This document shows, one piece after another, positions 49,030-56,609 of a stretch of 64,000 nt of DNA. The stretch covers positions 248,001 to 312,000 of the forward strand of contig NZ_SMAO01000004.1 of NCBI RefSeq assembly GCF_004342175.1, written 5' to 3'. The notes under the pieces were generated by a model that was not told where the DNA came from, searched no databases, and saw nothing but the letters and a program-made list of their open reading frames with translations. Position 1 is the stretch's first letter, and every line of letters starts with the position of its first letter. The stretch is from Thiobaca trueperi. Lineage in GTDB: Bacteria; Pseudomonadota; Gammaproteobacteria; Chromatiales; Chromatiaceae. Position numbers and translations under genes: made by a program.

Positions 49030-49458
49030 TCAGGCCGGCACGCCCAGAATCACGGCCGATGCCTTGAAGACCGCCGTCGCCGCGCTGCCTTCCTTGAGTC
49101 CCAGCTCGGTCTCGGCGTTGTGGGTGATGGTGGCGTGGACTTCAGCGCCGCCAGCCAGCGTGATCGTGATCTCCGCGCTCACCGGGCCGGCGGTCACGGT
49201 TTTGACCGTTCCGGCCAGACAGTTGCGCGCACTCAGACGAATGCCTGAATCGTCGGTCATGACCAGCACCGAGGACGCCTTGACGAGTGCGACGACCTCT
49301 TTGCCAGCGGCTAAGCCGAGCGACTGGACGCTCTCGTTGGTCACCATCGCCACCAGCTTTTCGCCACCGGACAGCAGGAGATCCACTTCGCTGTTGACGG
49401 CGCCGGTCTTAACGGACTCGATCTGACCGCGAAAAATATTGCGTGCACTGATTTTCAT
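49030..49458 (-). CDS. mop: molbindin with two Mop domains
   Basis: Molbindins are small cytoplasmic proteins that bind and store molybdate or tungstate. The 142-residue protein is two tandem Mop domains: MKISARNIFRGQIESVKTGAV to VKASSVLV, then RLSARNCLAGTVKTVTAG to FKASAVILG. The start at 49458 begins directly with the first domain and has TGAGA upstream; the open frame extends to 49560 without family support. It is transcribed away from modE, with a ModE-type palindrome between them. Confidence 0.94.
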   Translation of the reverse strand: MKISARNIFRGQIESVKTGAVNSEVDLLLSGGEKLVAMVTNESVQSLGLAAGKEVVALVKASSVLVMTDDSGIRLSARNCLAGTVKTVTAGPVSAEITITLAGGAEVHATITHNAETELGLKEGSAATAVFKASAVILGVPA

Positions 49459-49597
49459 CTTGGATCTCACTTTTCGATTCAATGGGGCTTGGGAACCCGT
49501 CTCGATCAATCGCAGACGGGTGATGCAATCTAGAGCAAAGCGGTCGGTATTGACCACCATAGCGAACCGCGTCTGTTTCGATGAGCCGCGATCCGGG

Positions 49598-49603
49598 TAT
49601 ACT
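49598..49603 (+). promoter_or_regulatory. possible -10 of the modE promoter
   Basis: TATACT at 49598-49603 lies 3 bases before the ModE palindrome. If used, transcription would start inside the palindrome, so bound ModE would block its own gene. No good -35 is visible. Confidence 0.35.
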
Positions 49604-49606
49604 CAT

Positions 49607-49630
49607 CGCTATATTAAATTAAATATAGCG
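49607..49630. promoter_or_regulatory. ModE operator between mop and modE
   Basis: This is a perfect 24-base palindrome: CGCTATATT, spacer AAATTA, AATATAGCG. It fits the known ModE site design of two inverted TATATA-type half-sites ending in CG. It ends 8 bases before the modE ATG and lies about 150 bases before mop, so it could control both. Confidence 0.85.
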
Positions 49631-49638
49631 TCATCCGC

Positions 49639-50466
49639 ATGATCTCGAACCGCACCCAATCGACCAGACTGGTCAGCCGGCTGTCGATCGATACCGCACT
49701 CGGCAGTTTCCTCGGCGATACCCGGATCCGTCTCCTGGAGGCCATCGCGCGGCATGGCTCCATTTCCCGTGCTGCCAAGGCCGTGCCCATGTCCTACAAG
49801 GCGGCCTGGGATGCCATCGATGCGATGAACAATCTCGCCGAAGCGCCGCTGGTGGAGAGTTCGGTGGGTGGACGCCACGGCGGCGGAACCCATCTGACGC
49901 CCTATGGCGCCCGGCTCATCGCCATGTTTCGCGCGGTCGAGGAGGAATATCAGGAAGCGATGGAGCGGCTGTCGCGCGACGCGGACCTGACCGAAGCGGC
50001 TGATCTCCGGCAGTGCCGTCTGCTGTTGCGCCGCATGGCGATGAAAACCAGCGCACGCAATCAGTTCATTGCCAGCATCTCGGCTCTGAACCACAGCCAG
50101 GTGAGTACCGAGGTGCGGCTGCGGGTCGATGAGGGGCTGGAGCTGACGGCAGTCATCACCCGTGAAAGTGCGGAGAATCTGGCCCTGACGGTCGGCAGGG
50201 AAGTCCATGCCTTCATCAAGGCGTCCTCCGTTCTACTCTCGACCGAACCGGGGCTTCACACCTCGGCCCGCAATCATCTGTGGGGCGCGATCAAGCGCAT
50301 CCATGAGGGTGCGGTCAATACGGAAGTGACCCTGTCCATCTCCGGCGGGCGCACCGTCACCGCACTCATCACCCGGGACAGCGCGGCCCGACTCGGACTG
50401 GAGGTGGGCGCTCAGGTCGGCGCGATGTTTCAGGCCACCAGCGTGATCCTCGCCACCCTGGGTTGA
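49639..50466 (+). CDS. modE: molybdate-responsive transcriptional regulator ModE
   Basis: ModE senses cytoplasmic molybdate or tungstate and controls transport and molybdoenzyme genes. The 275-residue protein has an N-terminal winged helix (IRLLEAIARHGSISRAAKAV, MSYKAAWDAIDAMNNL, GGRHGGGTHLTPYG). Two C-terminal Mop domains follow (TSARNQFIASISALNHSQ and HTSARNHLWGAIKRIHEGAV). This is the full E. coli-like architecture. A perfect ModE palindrome just upstream implies autoregulation. Confidence 0.96.
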   Translation: MISNRTQSTRLVSRLSIDTALGSFLGDTRIRLLEAIARHGSISRAAKAVPMSYKAAWDAIDAMNNLAEAPLVESSVGGRHGGGTHLTPYGARLIAMFRAVEEEYQEAMERLSRDADLTEAADLRQCRLLLRRMAMKTSARNQFIASISALNHSQVSTEVRLRVDEGLELTAVITRESAENLALTVGREVHAFIKASSVLLSTEPGLHTSARNHLWGAIKRIHEGAVNTEVTLSISGGRTVTALITRDSAARLGLEVGAQVGAMFQATSVILATLG

Positions 50467-50523
50467 CGCAGGCCGTTTCCCGGTCTCGTTGCGGAATGCC
50501 GTGTCGGTTGCCGGACAATGTTT

Positions 50524-50547
50524 CGTTATATACAAAAAATGATAACG
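50524..50547. promoter_or_regulatory. ModE operator, distal site of receptor 1
   Basis: CGTTATATA, spacer CAAAAA, ATGATAACG: the arms match at 7 of 9 positions with the same 6-base spacer as the perfect site at 49607. Confidence 0.75.
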
Positions 50548-50723
50548 AAGCGTCGCATTCGCCTCATTTCTGCCTCATCCGCTGTGCGCTGTTTTCCGGT
50601 CGGATTTATTTATATTTTTAAAACAATCGCTTAATGGCAAATGAGGGCGCTTTAAAAAAGTGGCATCGAATATGCTTAATCGCCATGTCACTGGCGTGCG
50701 AGCCCGGATCTGGTGTCGCGATT

Positions 50724-50747
50724 CGTTATGTTGAAAAAAGTATAGCG
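50724..50747. promoter_or_regulatory. ModE operator, proximal site of receptor 1
   Basis: CGTTATGTT, spacer GAAAAA, AGTATAGCG: the arms match at 6 of 9 positions with a 6-base spacer. It ends 62 bases before the receptor start, in promoter position. Confidence 0.75.
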
Positions 50748-50809
50748 ATTGGGTGGACGAGTCTGCGATCCATCCGCTTCATTCACCAAGCTGTAGAGAG
50801 AGACCGACC

Positions 50810-52789
50810 TTGACTCAACATCAATGCCTCGACCGGACCATTGCCCTGGCCCTTTTGGGCTTCGCCGTGGGTGCACAGGCCGAGTCCAAGCCACCCGTCT
50901 ATGATCTCGGTGTCATCAACGTCACCGCCGCACCCGTGGCGCTGGGCGCCATCGGCACGGATCAGGTGTCATCCCTGGTGACGCTGGACGACATGCACCG
51001 CTTCAACCGCGACAACGTCGGCGATGCGCTCGATCTGCTCTCCGGGGTGACCGTCTCGACCAACTCGCGCAATGAAAAGACGGTCTTCGTGCGGGGCTTC
51101 GATTCGCGTCAGGTGCCGCTCTTCATCGACGGCATCCCGGTCTATGTCCCCTATGACGGCTATGTCGATTTCAACCGCTTCACCACGGCGGATCTGTCGG
51201 CCATCCAGGTCGCCAAGGGTTTCAGCTCGGTCGCCTATGGCCCCAACGCGCTGGGCGGGGCGATCAACCTCATCTCGCGCAAACCGACCGCCGAGCTGGA
51301 GGGTGATGTCAGCATCGGCTTCGGCGACGGCACCGAACGGTCGGCCTCGGCCAATGTCGGCAGCAACCAGGGTCTCTGGTATGTCCAGGCCGGCGCCTCC
51401 TGGATCGACAGCGATTTCTTTCGGCTCTCGTCCGACTTCACGCCCACCGCCACCGAGGACGGGGGCAGGCGGAACAATTCCGACCGCAGTGACGACAAGC
51501 TGTCGCTCAAGGTCGGTCTGACGCCCAATGCCACCGACGAATACGCGCTGAGTTACTACAGGCAGAATGGCGAGAAAGGACAGCCGCCTTCCACGGACCC
51601 GGCGGCGGCACGCTACTGGCGCTGGCCCTATTGGGACAAGGAGAGCCTCTATTTCATCTCGAACACCGCGCTCGGCGCGAGCGAATCGCTCAAGGTGCGC
51701 CTCTATCAGGACGAGTACGACAACGCGGTCACGTCCTACACCGACGAGACCTACACCAAACTCAGAACCTCGGGACGCGGCAACGTCGGGCCGGCGGGCA
51801 AGAGCGTCTACAACGACCGCACCCTCGGCGGCTCGGTGGAACTGCGTTCGACCCGTCTCAGCCGTCACGACATCGGGCTCAGCGTCCAGCTCAAGCAGGA
51901 CGATCACGAGGCCGACGACACCATCAGGCTCACCGAACACTTCGAGGACACCCTGACCTCGGTCGGGCTTGAGGACAACGTCAGTCTCGCGAAGAACCTG
52001 ACCCTCTCGCTCGGCGCTGCCTGGAGCGAGTTGCAGGCCGACACTGTCTACAAATCCAGCGACCCGGTTCCGACACCGGGCGTGCAGTCCGCCACCAATG
52101 GTCAGGGCGGTCTGTTCTGGGATCTCGACCGGGTGGGGCGACTCTATGCCACGGTCGCCACCAAGAGCCGCTTTCCGACGCTCAAGGACCGTTACTCGCT
52201 GCGTCTGGGGACCGCCATTCCCAACCCGGACCTCGAAATGGAGCGTTCCATCAACTATGAAATCGGCTATCAGGGGAATCCCTGGGGCCAGATTCAGGTG
52301 GAAAGTGCCGTCTTTCTCAGCGATGTGACCGATCTGATTCAGCAGGTCAACAATGTCGTGCCGGGGAAATACCAGATGCAGAACGTCGGTGAGGTCCGCA
52401 TCGCCGGTTTTGAACTGGATGTGGCCGCGCCGATCGGCGAACGCTGGGAGGTTGGCGGCAATCTGACCCTGCTCGACCGTGAGAATCGCAGTGACAACAC
52501 CCGTCTGACCGGCGTCCCGGATCGCAAGCTCACCGCCCATGCCACGTTCCGCCCTGCCGAGCGCTGGGAGGCCGTGCTCTTCGTCGAGCATGAAGGTCCG
52601 CGCTGGGACTCTCAGACCGTCGAGCTGGACAGTTACACCACGGCCAATTTCAAGCTCGCCTTCAAACCGGTCGAGGCGCTGGTCATCGAGGCGCGGCTGG
52701 ACAATCTGGCCGATGCCGATTACGCGCTGGCGGACGGCTTCCCCAATCCGGGGCGCATGTGGTTCGTCAACGCGCGTTATGAGTTCTGA
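50810..52789 (+). CDS. TonB-dependent outer-membrane receptor 1 (ModE-linked)
   Basis: The TTG at 50810 is taken as start: GAGAGAGA lies upstream and the product begins with a signal peptide (TIALALLGFAVGAQA|ES). A TonB box (YDLGVINVTAA), a plug domain (GDALDLLSGVTV, FVRGFDSRQVPLFIDGIPV, VAYGPNALGGAINLISR) and a beta-barrel ending in the aromatic NARYEF follow; total 659 residues. Such receptors import bound ligands across the outer membrane using ExbBD-TonB energy. Two ModE-type sites upstream and the neighbouring mod genes point to a molybdenum- or tungsten-containing ligand; sequence alone does not identify it. Confidence 0.93.
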   Translation: MTQHQCLDRTIALALLGFAVGAQAESKPPVYDLGVINVTAAPVALGAIGTDQVSSLVTLDDMHRFNRDNVGDALDLLSGVTVSTNSRNEKTVFVRGFDSRQVPLFIDGIPVYVPYDGYVDFNRFTTADLSAIQVAKGFSSVAYGPNALGGAINLISRKPTAELEGDVSIGFGDGTERSASANVGSNQGLWYVQAGASWIDSDFFRLSSDFTPTATEDGGRRNNSDRSDDKLSLKVGLTPNATDEYALSYYRQNGEKGQPPSTDPAAARYWRWPYWDKESLYFISNTALGASESLKVRLYQDEYDNAVTSYTDETYTKLRTSGRGNVGPAGKSVYNDRTLGGSVELRSTRLSRHDIGLSVQLKQDDHEADDTIRLTEHFEDTLTSVGLEDNVSLAKNLTLSLGAAWSELQADTVYKSSDPVPTPGVQSATNGQGGLFWDLDRVGRLYATVATKSRFPTLKDRYSLRLGTAIPNPDLEMERSINYEIGYQGNPWGQIQVESAVFLSDVTDLIQQVNNVVPGKYQMQNVGEVRIAGFELDVAAPIGERWEVGGNLTLLDRENRSDNTRLTGVPDRKLTAHATFRPAERWEAVLFVEHEGPRWDSQTVELDSYTTANFKLAFKPVEALVIEARLDNLADADYALADGFPNPGRMWFVNARYEF

Positions 52790-52796
52790 TCCACGT

Positions 52797-52881
52797 TTAA
52801 ACCGCGCCAGATCAAGCAGTCGTCAATTCTGCCAAGGCCGACCCAATCCCAAAACATCGCATACCGCGCCGGGCGCGGTTT
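52797..52881. repeat. short GCGCGGTTTA dispersed element, site 2
   Basis: The ends TAAACCGCGCC (52798-52808) and GGCGCGGTTTA (52871-52881) are inverted, and ACCGCGC-CGG-GCGCGGT (52863-52879) is itself a hairpin. The segment GCATACCGCGCCGGGCGCGG resembles the one at 8632. It may also attenuate transcription between receptor 1 and the next gene. Confidence 0.5.
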
Positions 52882-52896
52882 AGGAGTCAATCCATC

Positions 52897-53541
52897 ATGT
52901 CACTTTTGAAACAGCCTCTGTTCGTCATCGCCCTGCTGACCCTCGCCCTGGCGGCGCTGATCCACAGGGAATCGTCGCCGAGCGCGCCAGAGATCCCTGC
53001 GCCGGTCGCGATGCCGGTTGCCGGGGCGCCGGTCTCCACACCGGCGCCTGCCCCGGTTTCCACGCCATCCTTGATCGCGCCGAAACGCGGTGCGATCTCC
53101 GAGACCCTCGCCATCACCGGTGCCGTGGTCAACCCGCGCACCCTCTCCGTCGCGGATCTGGAGCGGTTTCCGCCGCAGCAGATCGGTGAGTTCGAGATGA
53201 TCTGCGAGAGCGGTGCCAATCTCGGCAAGCGGCAGAATCTGCGTGGCGTGCGGCTCCGCGACATCCTGGAGCAGGCCCAGCTCAAGGCGCTCACGCCGCA
53301 TCATTTCCGCCGGATGGCGATCATCGCCAGGGCGACGGACGACTACATCGCCGTCTTCTCCTGGGCCGAGATCTTCAATTCTACGGTGGGCGATCAGGTC
53401 ATCGTCTATTTCAGCAAGGACGGCCAGCCGCTCGACGACGCCGAGGGCCGCATCGCACTCATCTCGACCACGGACCAGCGCACCGGGCCGCGTCATGTGC
53501 GCTGGCTGAACGAGATCGAGGTCAGGCCGCTCGGCCGCTGA
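52897..53541 (+). CDS. small exported SUOX-fold (molybdopterin-oxidoreductase-like) protein
   Basis: This 214-residue protein has an N-terminal membrane or signal segment (LFVIALLTLALAALIH), a Pro/Ala linker (to about 65), and a domain resembling a minimal oxidoreductase molybdopterin-binding (SUOX) fold: LAITGAVVNPRTLSVADLERF, FEMICESG, LRGVRLRDILEQA, then IVYFSKDGQPL and TGPRHVRWLNEIEV. It lacks much of a full sulfite-oxidase domain, so catalysis is doubtful. It sits between the ModE-linked receptor and exbB (10 bases before it), so a periplasmic binding role for the imported metal species is possible. TAGGAG precedes the ATG. Confidence 0.75.
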   Translation: MSLLKQPLFVIALLTLALAALIHRESSPSAPEIPAPVAMPVAGAPVSTPAPAPVSTPSLIAPKRGAISETLAITGAVVNPRTLSVADLERFPPQQIGEFEMICESGANLGKRQNLRGVRLRDILEQAQLKALTPHHFRRMAIIARATDDYIAVFSWAEIFNSTVGDQVIVYFSKDGQPLDDAEGRIALISTTDQRTGPRHVRWLNEIEVRPLGR

Positions 53542-53551
53542 GGAGACAGGG

Positions 53552-54196
53552 ATGAATCTTTCCTACTGGCTGCACCTGGCCGATCAGTCGGGCGGCATCC
53601 TCTATCTGATGGTGGGACTGCTGACGGTGACGCTGGCGGTCATCGTCGAGCGCACCTGGGTGCTGCGCCATGTCACGCGCCAGGGCGAGGCGCTGACTCA
53701 GGCGCTGGCCCCACTAGCGGCTGGGGATCGTTCCGGGCTGGAATGGATCCGTGACACGCAGGCCAGGCCTCTGCACGGCGTGCTGCTGGAAACCACGCTG
53801 GCGCTGCCGCCAGCGTCTGAAGATCTGCTGACCAACCGGCTCGACGAGGTGATCCTGCGTCACGTCCCGCTGCTCGACCGGCGTCTCTGGGTGCTGGATA
53901 CCACGGTCACGCTGGCCCCTTTGCTCGGACTGCTCGGGACCATCATCGGCATGTTCCACGCCTTCCATGTCCTGACCGAACCGGGTGCCTCGCCCAATGC
54001 GGTGACCGGCGGGGTGGCCGAGGCCCTGGTGGCGACTGCCGCCGGGCTGCTGATCGCGGTCATCGGGCTGGTGTTTTTCAACGGACTCAGCGAACGGGTC
54101 CGCCTCGCGGTCCACCAGCTCGACACGCTCAAGGTGATGCTGGTCAACCGTTTCGGGCAACCGCCAGCCCCGGTCAAAGGCGCTGGAGCAGGCTGA
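53552..54196 (+). CDS. exbB: ExbB-type proton-channel protein
   Basis: ExbB with ExbD harvests the proton gradient to drive TonB. The 214-residue protein has three helices in MotA/TolQ/ExbB arrangement, with the conserved APLLGLLGTIIGMFHAFHVL and the C-terminal EALVATAAGLLIAVIGLVFFN. It is the first of a compact exbB-exbD-tonB set, overlapping exbD by one base. Confidence 0.94.
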   Translation: MNLSYWLHLADQSGGILYLMVGLLTVTLAVIVERTWVLRHVTRQGEALTQALAPLAAGDRSGLEWIRDTQARPLHGVLLETTLALPPASEDLLTNRLDEVILRHVPLLDRRLWVLDTTVTLAPLLGLLGTIIGMFHAFHVLTEPGASPNAVTGGVAEALVATAAGLLIAVIGLVFFNGLSERVRLAVHQLDTLKVMLVNRFGQPPAPVKGAGAG

Positions 54197-54588
54197 TGCG
54201 TTATTTCCAGCGTCGCAAGGCACGGATCGAGATCGTGCCCATGATCGACATCATGTTCTTCCTGCTGGTGTTCTTCATCCTGGTCACGCTCAACATGATC
54301 CCTGCCAGCGGGATCGGCAGCCGGTTGCCGGCCAGCTCCAGCGCGGAGCATCTGGAATCGCCACAGGTCGTGATCAGTCTGGACGCGGCGGGAATGATCA
54401 GCGTCGATCGGCAGAGCCTGAGCCTGGAACAGCTCGCGACGCTGCTGCGCGAGCGGGGCGCGGAGTCCCGTGTGGTCATCGCCGGGGCCGAGGAGGCGGC
54501 GCTCAGCGATCTGGTCACGGTCATGGACACCTGCCGTCACGCCGGCATCAGCCGCATCGGTATTGCGACCCGGGAGCCGGATGCGTGA
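54196..54588 (+). CDS. exbD: ExbD-type protein
   Basis: This 130-residue protein has one N-terminal helix bearing the essential Asp (VPMIDIMFFLLVFFILV), then a periplasmic domain (VVISLDAAGMISVDRQSL, RIGIATREPDA). It shares a base with exbB and overlaps tonB by 4 bases (GTGA), so the three are translationally coupled. Confidence 0.94.
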   Translation: MRYFQRRKARIEIVPMIDIMFFLLVFFILVTLNMIPASGIGSRLPASSSAEHLESPQVVISLDAAGMISVDRQSLSLEQLATLLRERGAESRVVIAGAEEAALSDLVTVMDTCRHAGISRIGIATREPDA

Positions 54589-55439
54589 CACGGGCCAGCG
54601 CACCACTGCCCAGTCTGCCGCTGTGGCTGGCCGTCTCCATCGCCATGCTGGCCGAAGGCGCGGTGTTGGCCGGGCTCGCGGCCTGGTCGTCACCACGCAT
54701 GATTCAAACCCCGAGCGCCCCGATCGAGGTTAGTTTGGTTGCCGTCCCCATGCTGGCCGAATCCGCTGCGGCCGGTATGGCGGGCGGCCTTTCTTCCGTG
54801 GCAGAGCCGGAGCCCGAACCGGCTCCGCCGTCCCCCCCGGAATCCGAGCCGGTCGTCCCGGAGCCGCCTCCGCCAGATCCACCCGACCCGGAACCGCGCG
54901 ACCTGGCGCCGCCTGATCCGGAACCTGCGGTCGCCATCGCCAGACCGACCCCGCCGCCGCAAGCTGAACCGAAGCCGAAGCCAAAACCCAAGGTTAAGGC
55001 CAAGCCGAAGCAGGTCGCCAAAACCAGGTCGAAGCCGGCGATGGCGCAGCCGGACAGGAGTCGAACCAGGGCGGATCAGGCGACTGCGGGCAACCTTGGC
55101 GCGCCCGGCAAGGGACGCGCAGCGGGCACCGCCACCGGTCAGGAGCGGGCCGCCAGCAGTGGTCCCACTTCGCCTGCGGCCTATCTGAATAATCCTGCGC
55201 CCGGCTATCCGGACACGGCGCGCCGCGCGCGTCAGGAGGGGACAGTCTCTCTGCGTGTGCTGGTCACGGCTGGGGGCAGGGCCAGCGAAGTCCATCTTGC
55301 CGGCTCCTCGGGCGTCTCCAGTCTCGATCAGGCCGCCATCCGGGCGGTCAGGCGCTGGCGCTTTACGCCCGCACGCCAGAACGGCCAGCCGATCACCGCC
55401 TGGGTGCGTATTCCCATTCGATTCAAACTCAATCAATAA
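54585..55439 (+). CDS. tonB: TonB energy transducer
   Basis: TonB spans the periplasm and pulls on outer-membrane receptors. The 284-residue protein starts with GTG, overlapping exbD. It has an N-terminal helix (LPLWLAVSIAMLAEGAVLAG), a long Pro/Glu then Pro/Lys-rich linker (about 70-155) and a C-terminal TonB domain (about 205-284: NPAPGYPDTARRARQEGTV, AIRAVRRWRFTPARQNG). Its place between receptor genes suggests that it serves them specifically. Confidence 0.93.
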   Translation: MTRASAPLPSLPLWLAVSIAMLAEGAVLAGLAAWSSPRMIQTPSAPIEVSLVAVPMLAESAAAGMAGGLSSVAEPEPEPAPPSPPESEPVVPEPPPPDPPDPEPRDLAPPDPEPAVAIARPTPPPQAEPKPKPKPKVKAKPKQVAKTRSKPAMAQPDRSRTRADQATAGNLGAPGKGRAAGTATGQERAASSGPTSPAAYLNNPAPGYPDTARRARQEGTVSLRVLVTAGGRASEVHLAGSSGVSSLDQAAIRAVRRWRFTPARQNGQPITAWVRIPIRFKLNQ

Positions 55440-55514
55440 CGCCTGTTTTGACAGAGATTCCGCTGGCTCTGCCATGCGGTTGCTCGATCGCCAACCCATG
55501 AAGGAAGTTGTCTG

Positions 55515-56564
55515 ATGCAAAGTGTTTTTCGCTCTCCTTTTCCCAGCCATCGCCCTCTGCTCGCGACGGCGCTGATCCTCACCGGTATCGCCGCCCAGGC
55601 CGCCGAGCTGGTCGATATGACCGGCCGTCATGTCCAGATCCCCGATCAGGTGGATCGGGTCTTCGCCGCCACCCCGCCCATCGTGCCGCTGGTCTACGCC
55701 ATTGATCCCGGCAAGCTCGTGACCCTGAGCTTTCCCTTCAAGCCGGAGGATGCGGCCTATATCAGGCCGGAGGTGATGAATCTGCCCATCGTCGGACGCT
55801 ATACGGGTGAAGGTCCGCCGCCGAACCCGGAGCTCCTGGCGCGTGCCGCGCCCCAGATCAGCATCGCCTGGGACATACCCTTCATCGACGCCCGGCGGGT
55901 CGAGGAGACCTTCCGGACGCTCGGCACGCCCGGTCTCTTCGTCCATCTCGCGCGGCTGGCCGACTATCCCGCCGCCCTGGAACTGGTCGGTCAGGCGATC
56001 GGCGAAGAGGTGCGGGCGACCCGGCTCGCCAGCGCCATCCGCGACGCCATGACCCGCGTCGAGCAGGCGGTGGGCGCCATCCCGGACGGCGAGCGCAAGC
56101 GGGTCTATTTCGCTGAAGGTCCGGATGGGCTGCTGACCGAATGCGCCGATTCCTTCCATGCCGAGGTCATCGGCCTGGCCGGTGGCGAGAACGTAATGGA
56201 CTGCAAAACCCAGGCGATGTGCGGACGCGAAAAGATGACGTTGGACCAGATCAAGACGCTCGATCCAGATGTCATCCTCGCCGACGATGCCAGATTCCTC
56301 ACCCACATCAAGACCGATCCGGCCTGGAACGCGCTGCGCGCGGTGCGCGAGGGACAGGTCCATCTCGGGCCCACCAAGCCTTTCAACTGGCTGGGACGTC
56401 CACCGTCCTTCATGCGTGCGCTGGCCATCCAGTGGTTCGCCAACCGGCTCTATCCGGAGCGTTTCCCCTGGGATGCCGACCTGGAGATCAAGTCCTTCTA
56501 CGAACTCTTTCTGGGCGTGAAGCCGGAAGCGGTGGATGTCCGCGACATCCTGGGGCAGGGCTGA
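55515..56564 (+). CDS. periplasmic binding protein, BtuF/FepB/MolA class
   Basis: This 349-residue exported protein (signal LLATALILTGIAAQAAE) belongs to the periplasmic-binding family that carries siderophores, heme, cobalamin or, in Haemophilus MolA, molybdate/tungstate. Typical parts are VDMTGRHVQIPDQVDRVFA, AAPQISIAWD, ECADSFHAEVIGLAGGENV, DPDVILADDARFL and NWLGRPPSFMRALAIQWF. No FecCD/BtuC-type permease or ATPase accompanies it in the window, so its transporter is elsewhere or it hands ligand to another system. AAGGAAG lies just before the start. Confidence 0.88.
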   Translation: MQSVFRSPFPSHRPLLATALILTGIAAQAAELVDMTGRHVQIPDQVDRVFAATPPIVPLVYAIDPGKLVTLSFPFKPEDAAYIRPEVMNLPIVGRYTGEGPPPNPELLARAAPQISIAWDIPFIDARRVEETFRTLGTPGLFVHLARLADYPAALELVGQAIGEEVRATRLASAIRDAMTRVEQAVGAIPDGERKRVYFAEGPDGLLTECADSFHAEVIGLAGGENVMDCKTQAMCGREKMTLDQIKTLDPDVILADDARFLTHIKTDPAWNALRAVREGQVHLGPTKPFNWLGRPPSFMRALAIQWFANRLYPERFPWDADLEIKSFYELFLGVKPEAVDVRDILGQG

Positions 56565-56609
56565 GCCCTGAATGCCGCGCAGCGTTATATTGAACTGGAG
56601 TGAACGATC

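Larger units (their letters stand above)
50467..50809. other. regulatory spacer between modE and TonB-dependent receptor 1
   Basis: This 343-base AT-rich spacer has no convincing gene. It holds two ModE-type palindromes (50524-50547 and 50724-50747) exactly 200 bases apart, and a very AT-rich stretch (50600-50660, with TTTATTTATATTTTTAAAAC). The paired sites suggest looping or tight control of the receptor gene. Confidence 0.7.

Noticed and set aside
52897-53541. Calling this gene a functional sulfite oxidase or YedY
   Set aside because: The protein is too short and lacks much of the Moco-binding domain, so only a SUOX-like fold is claimed.
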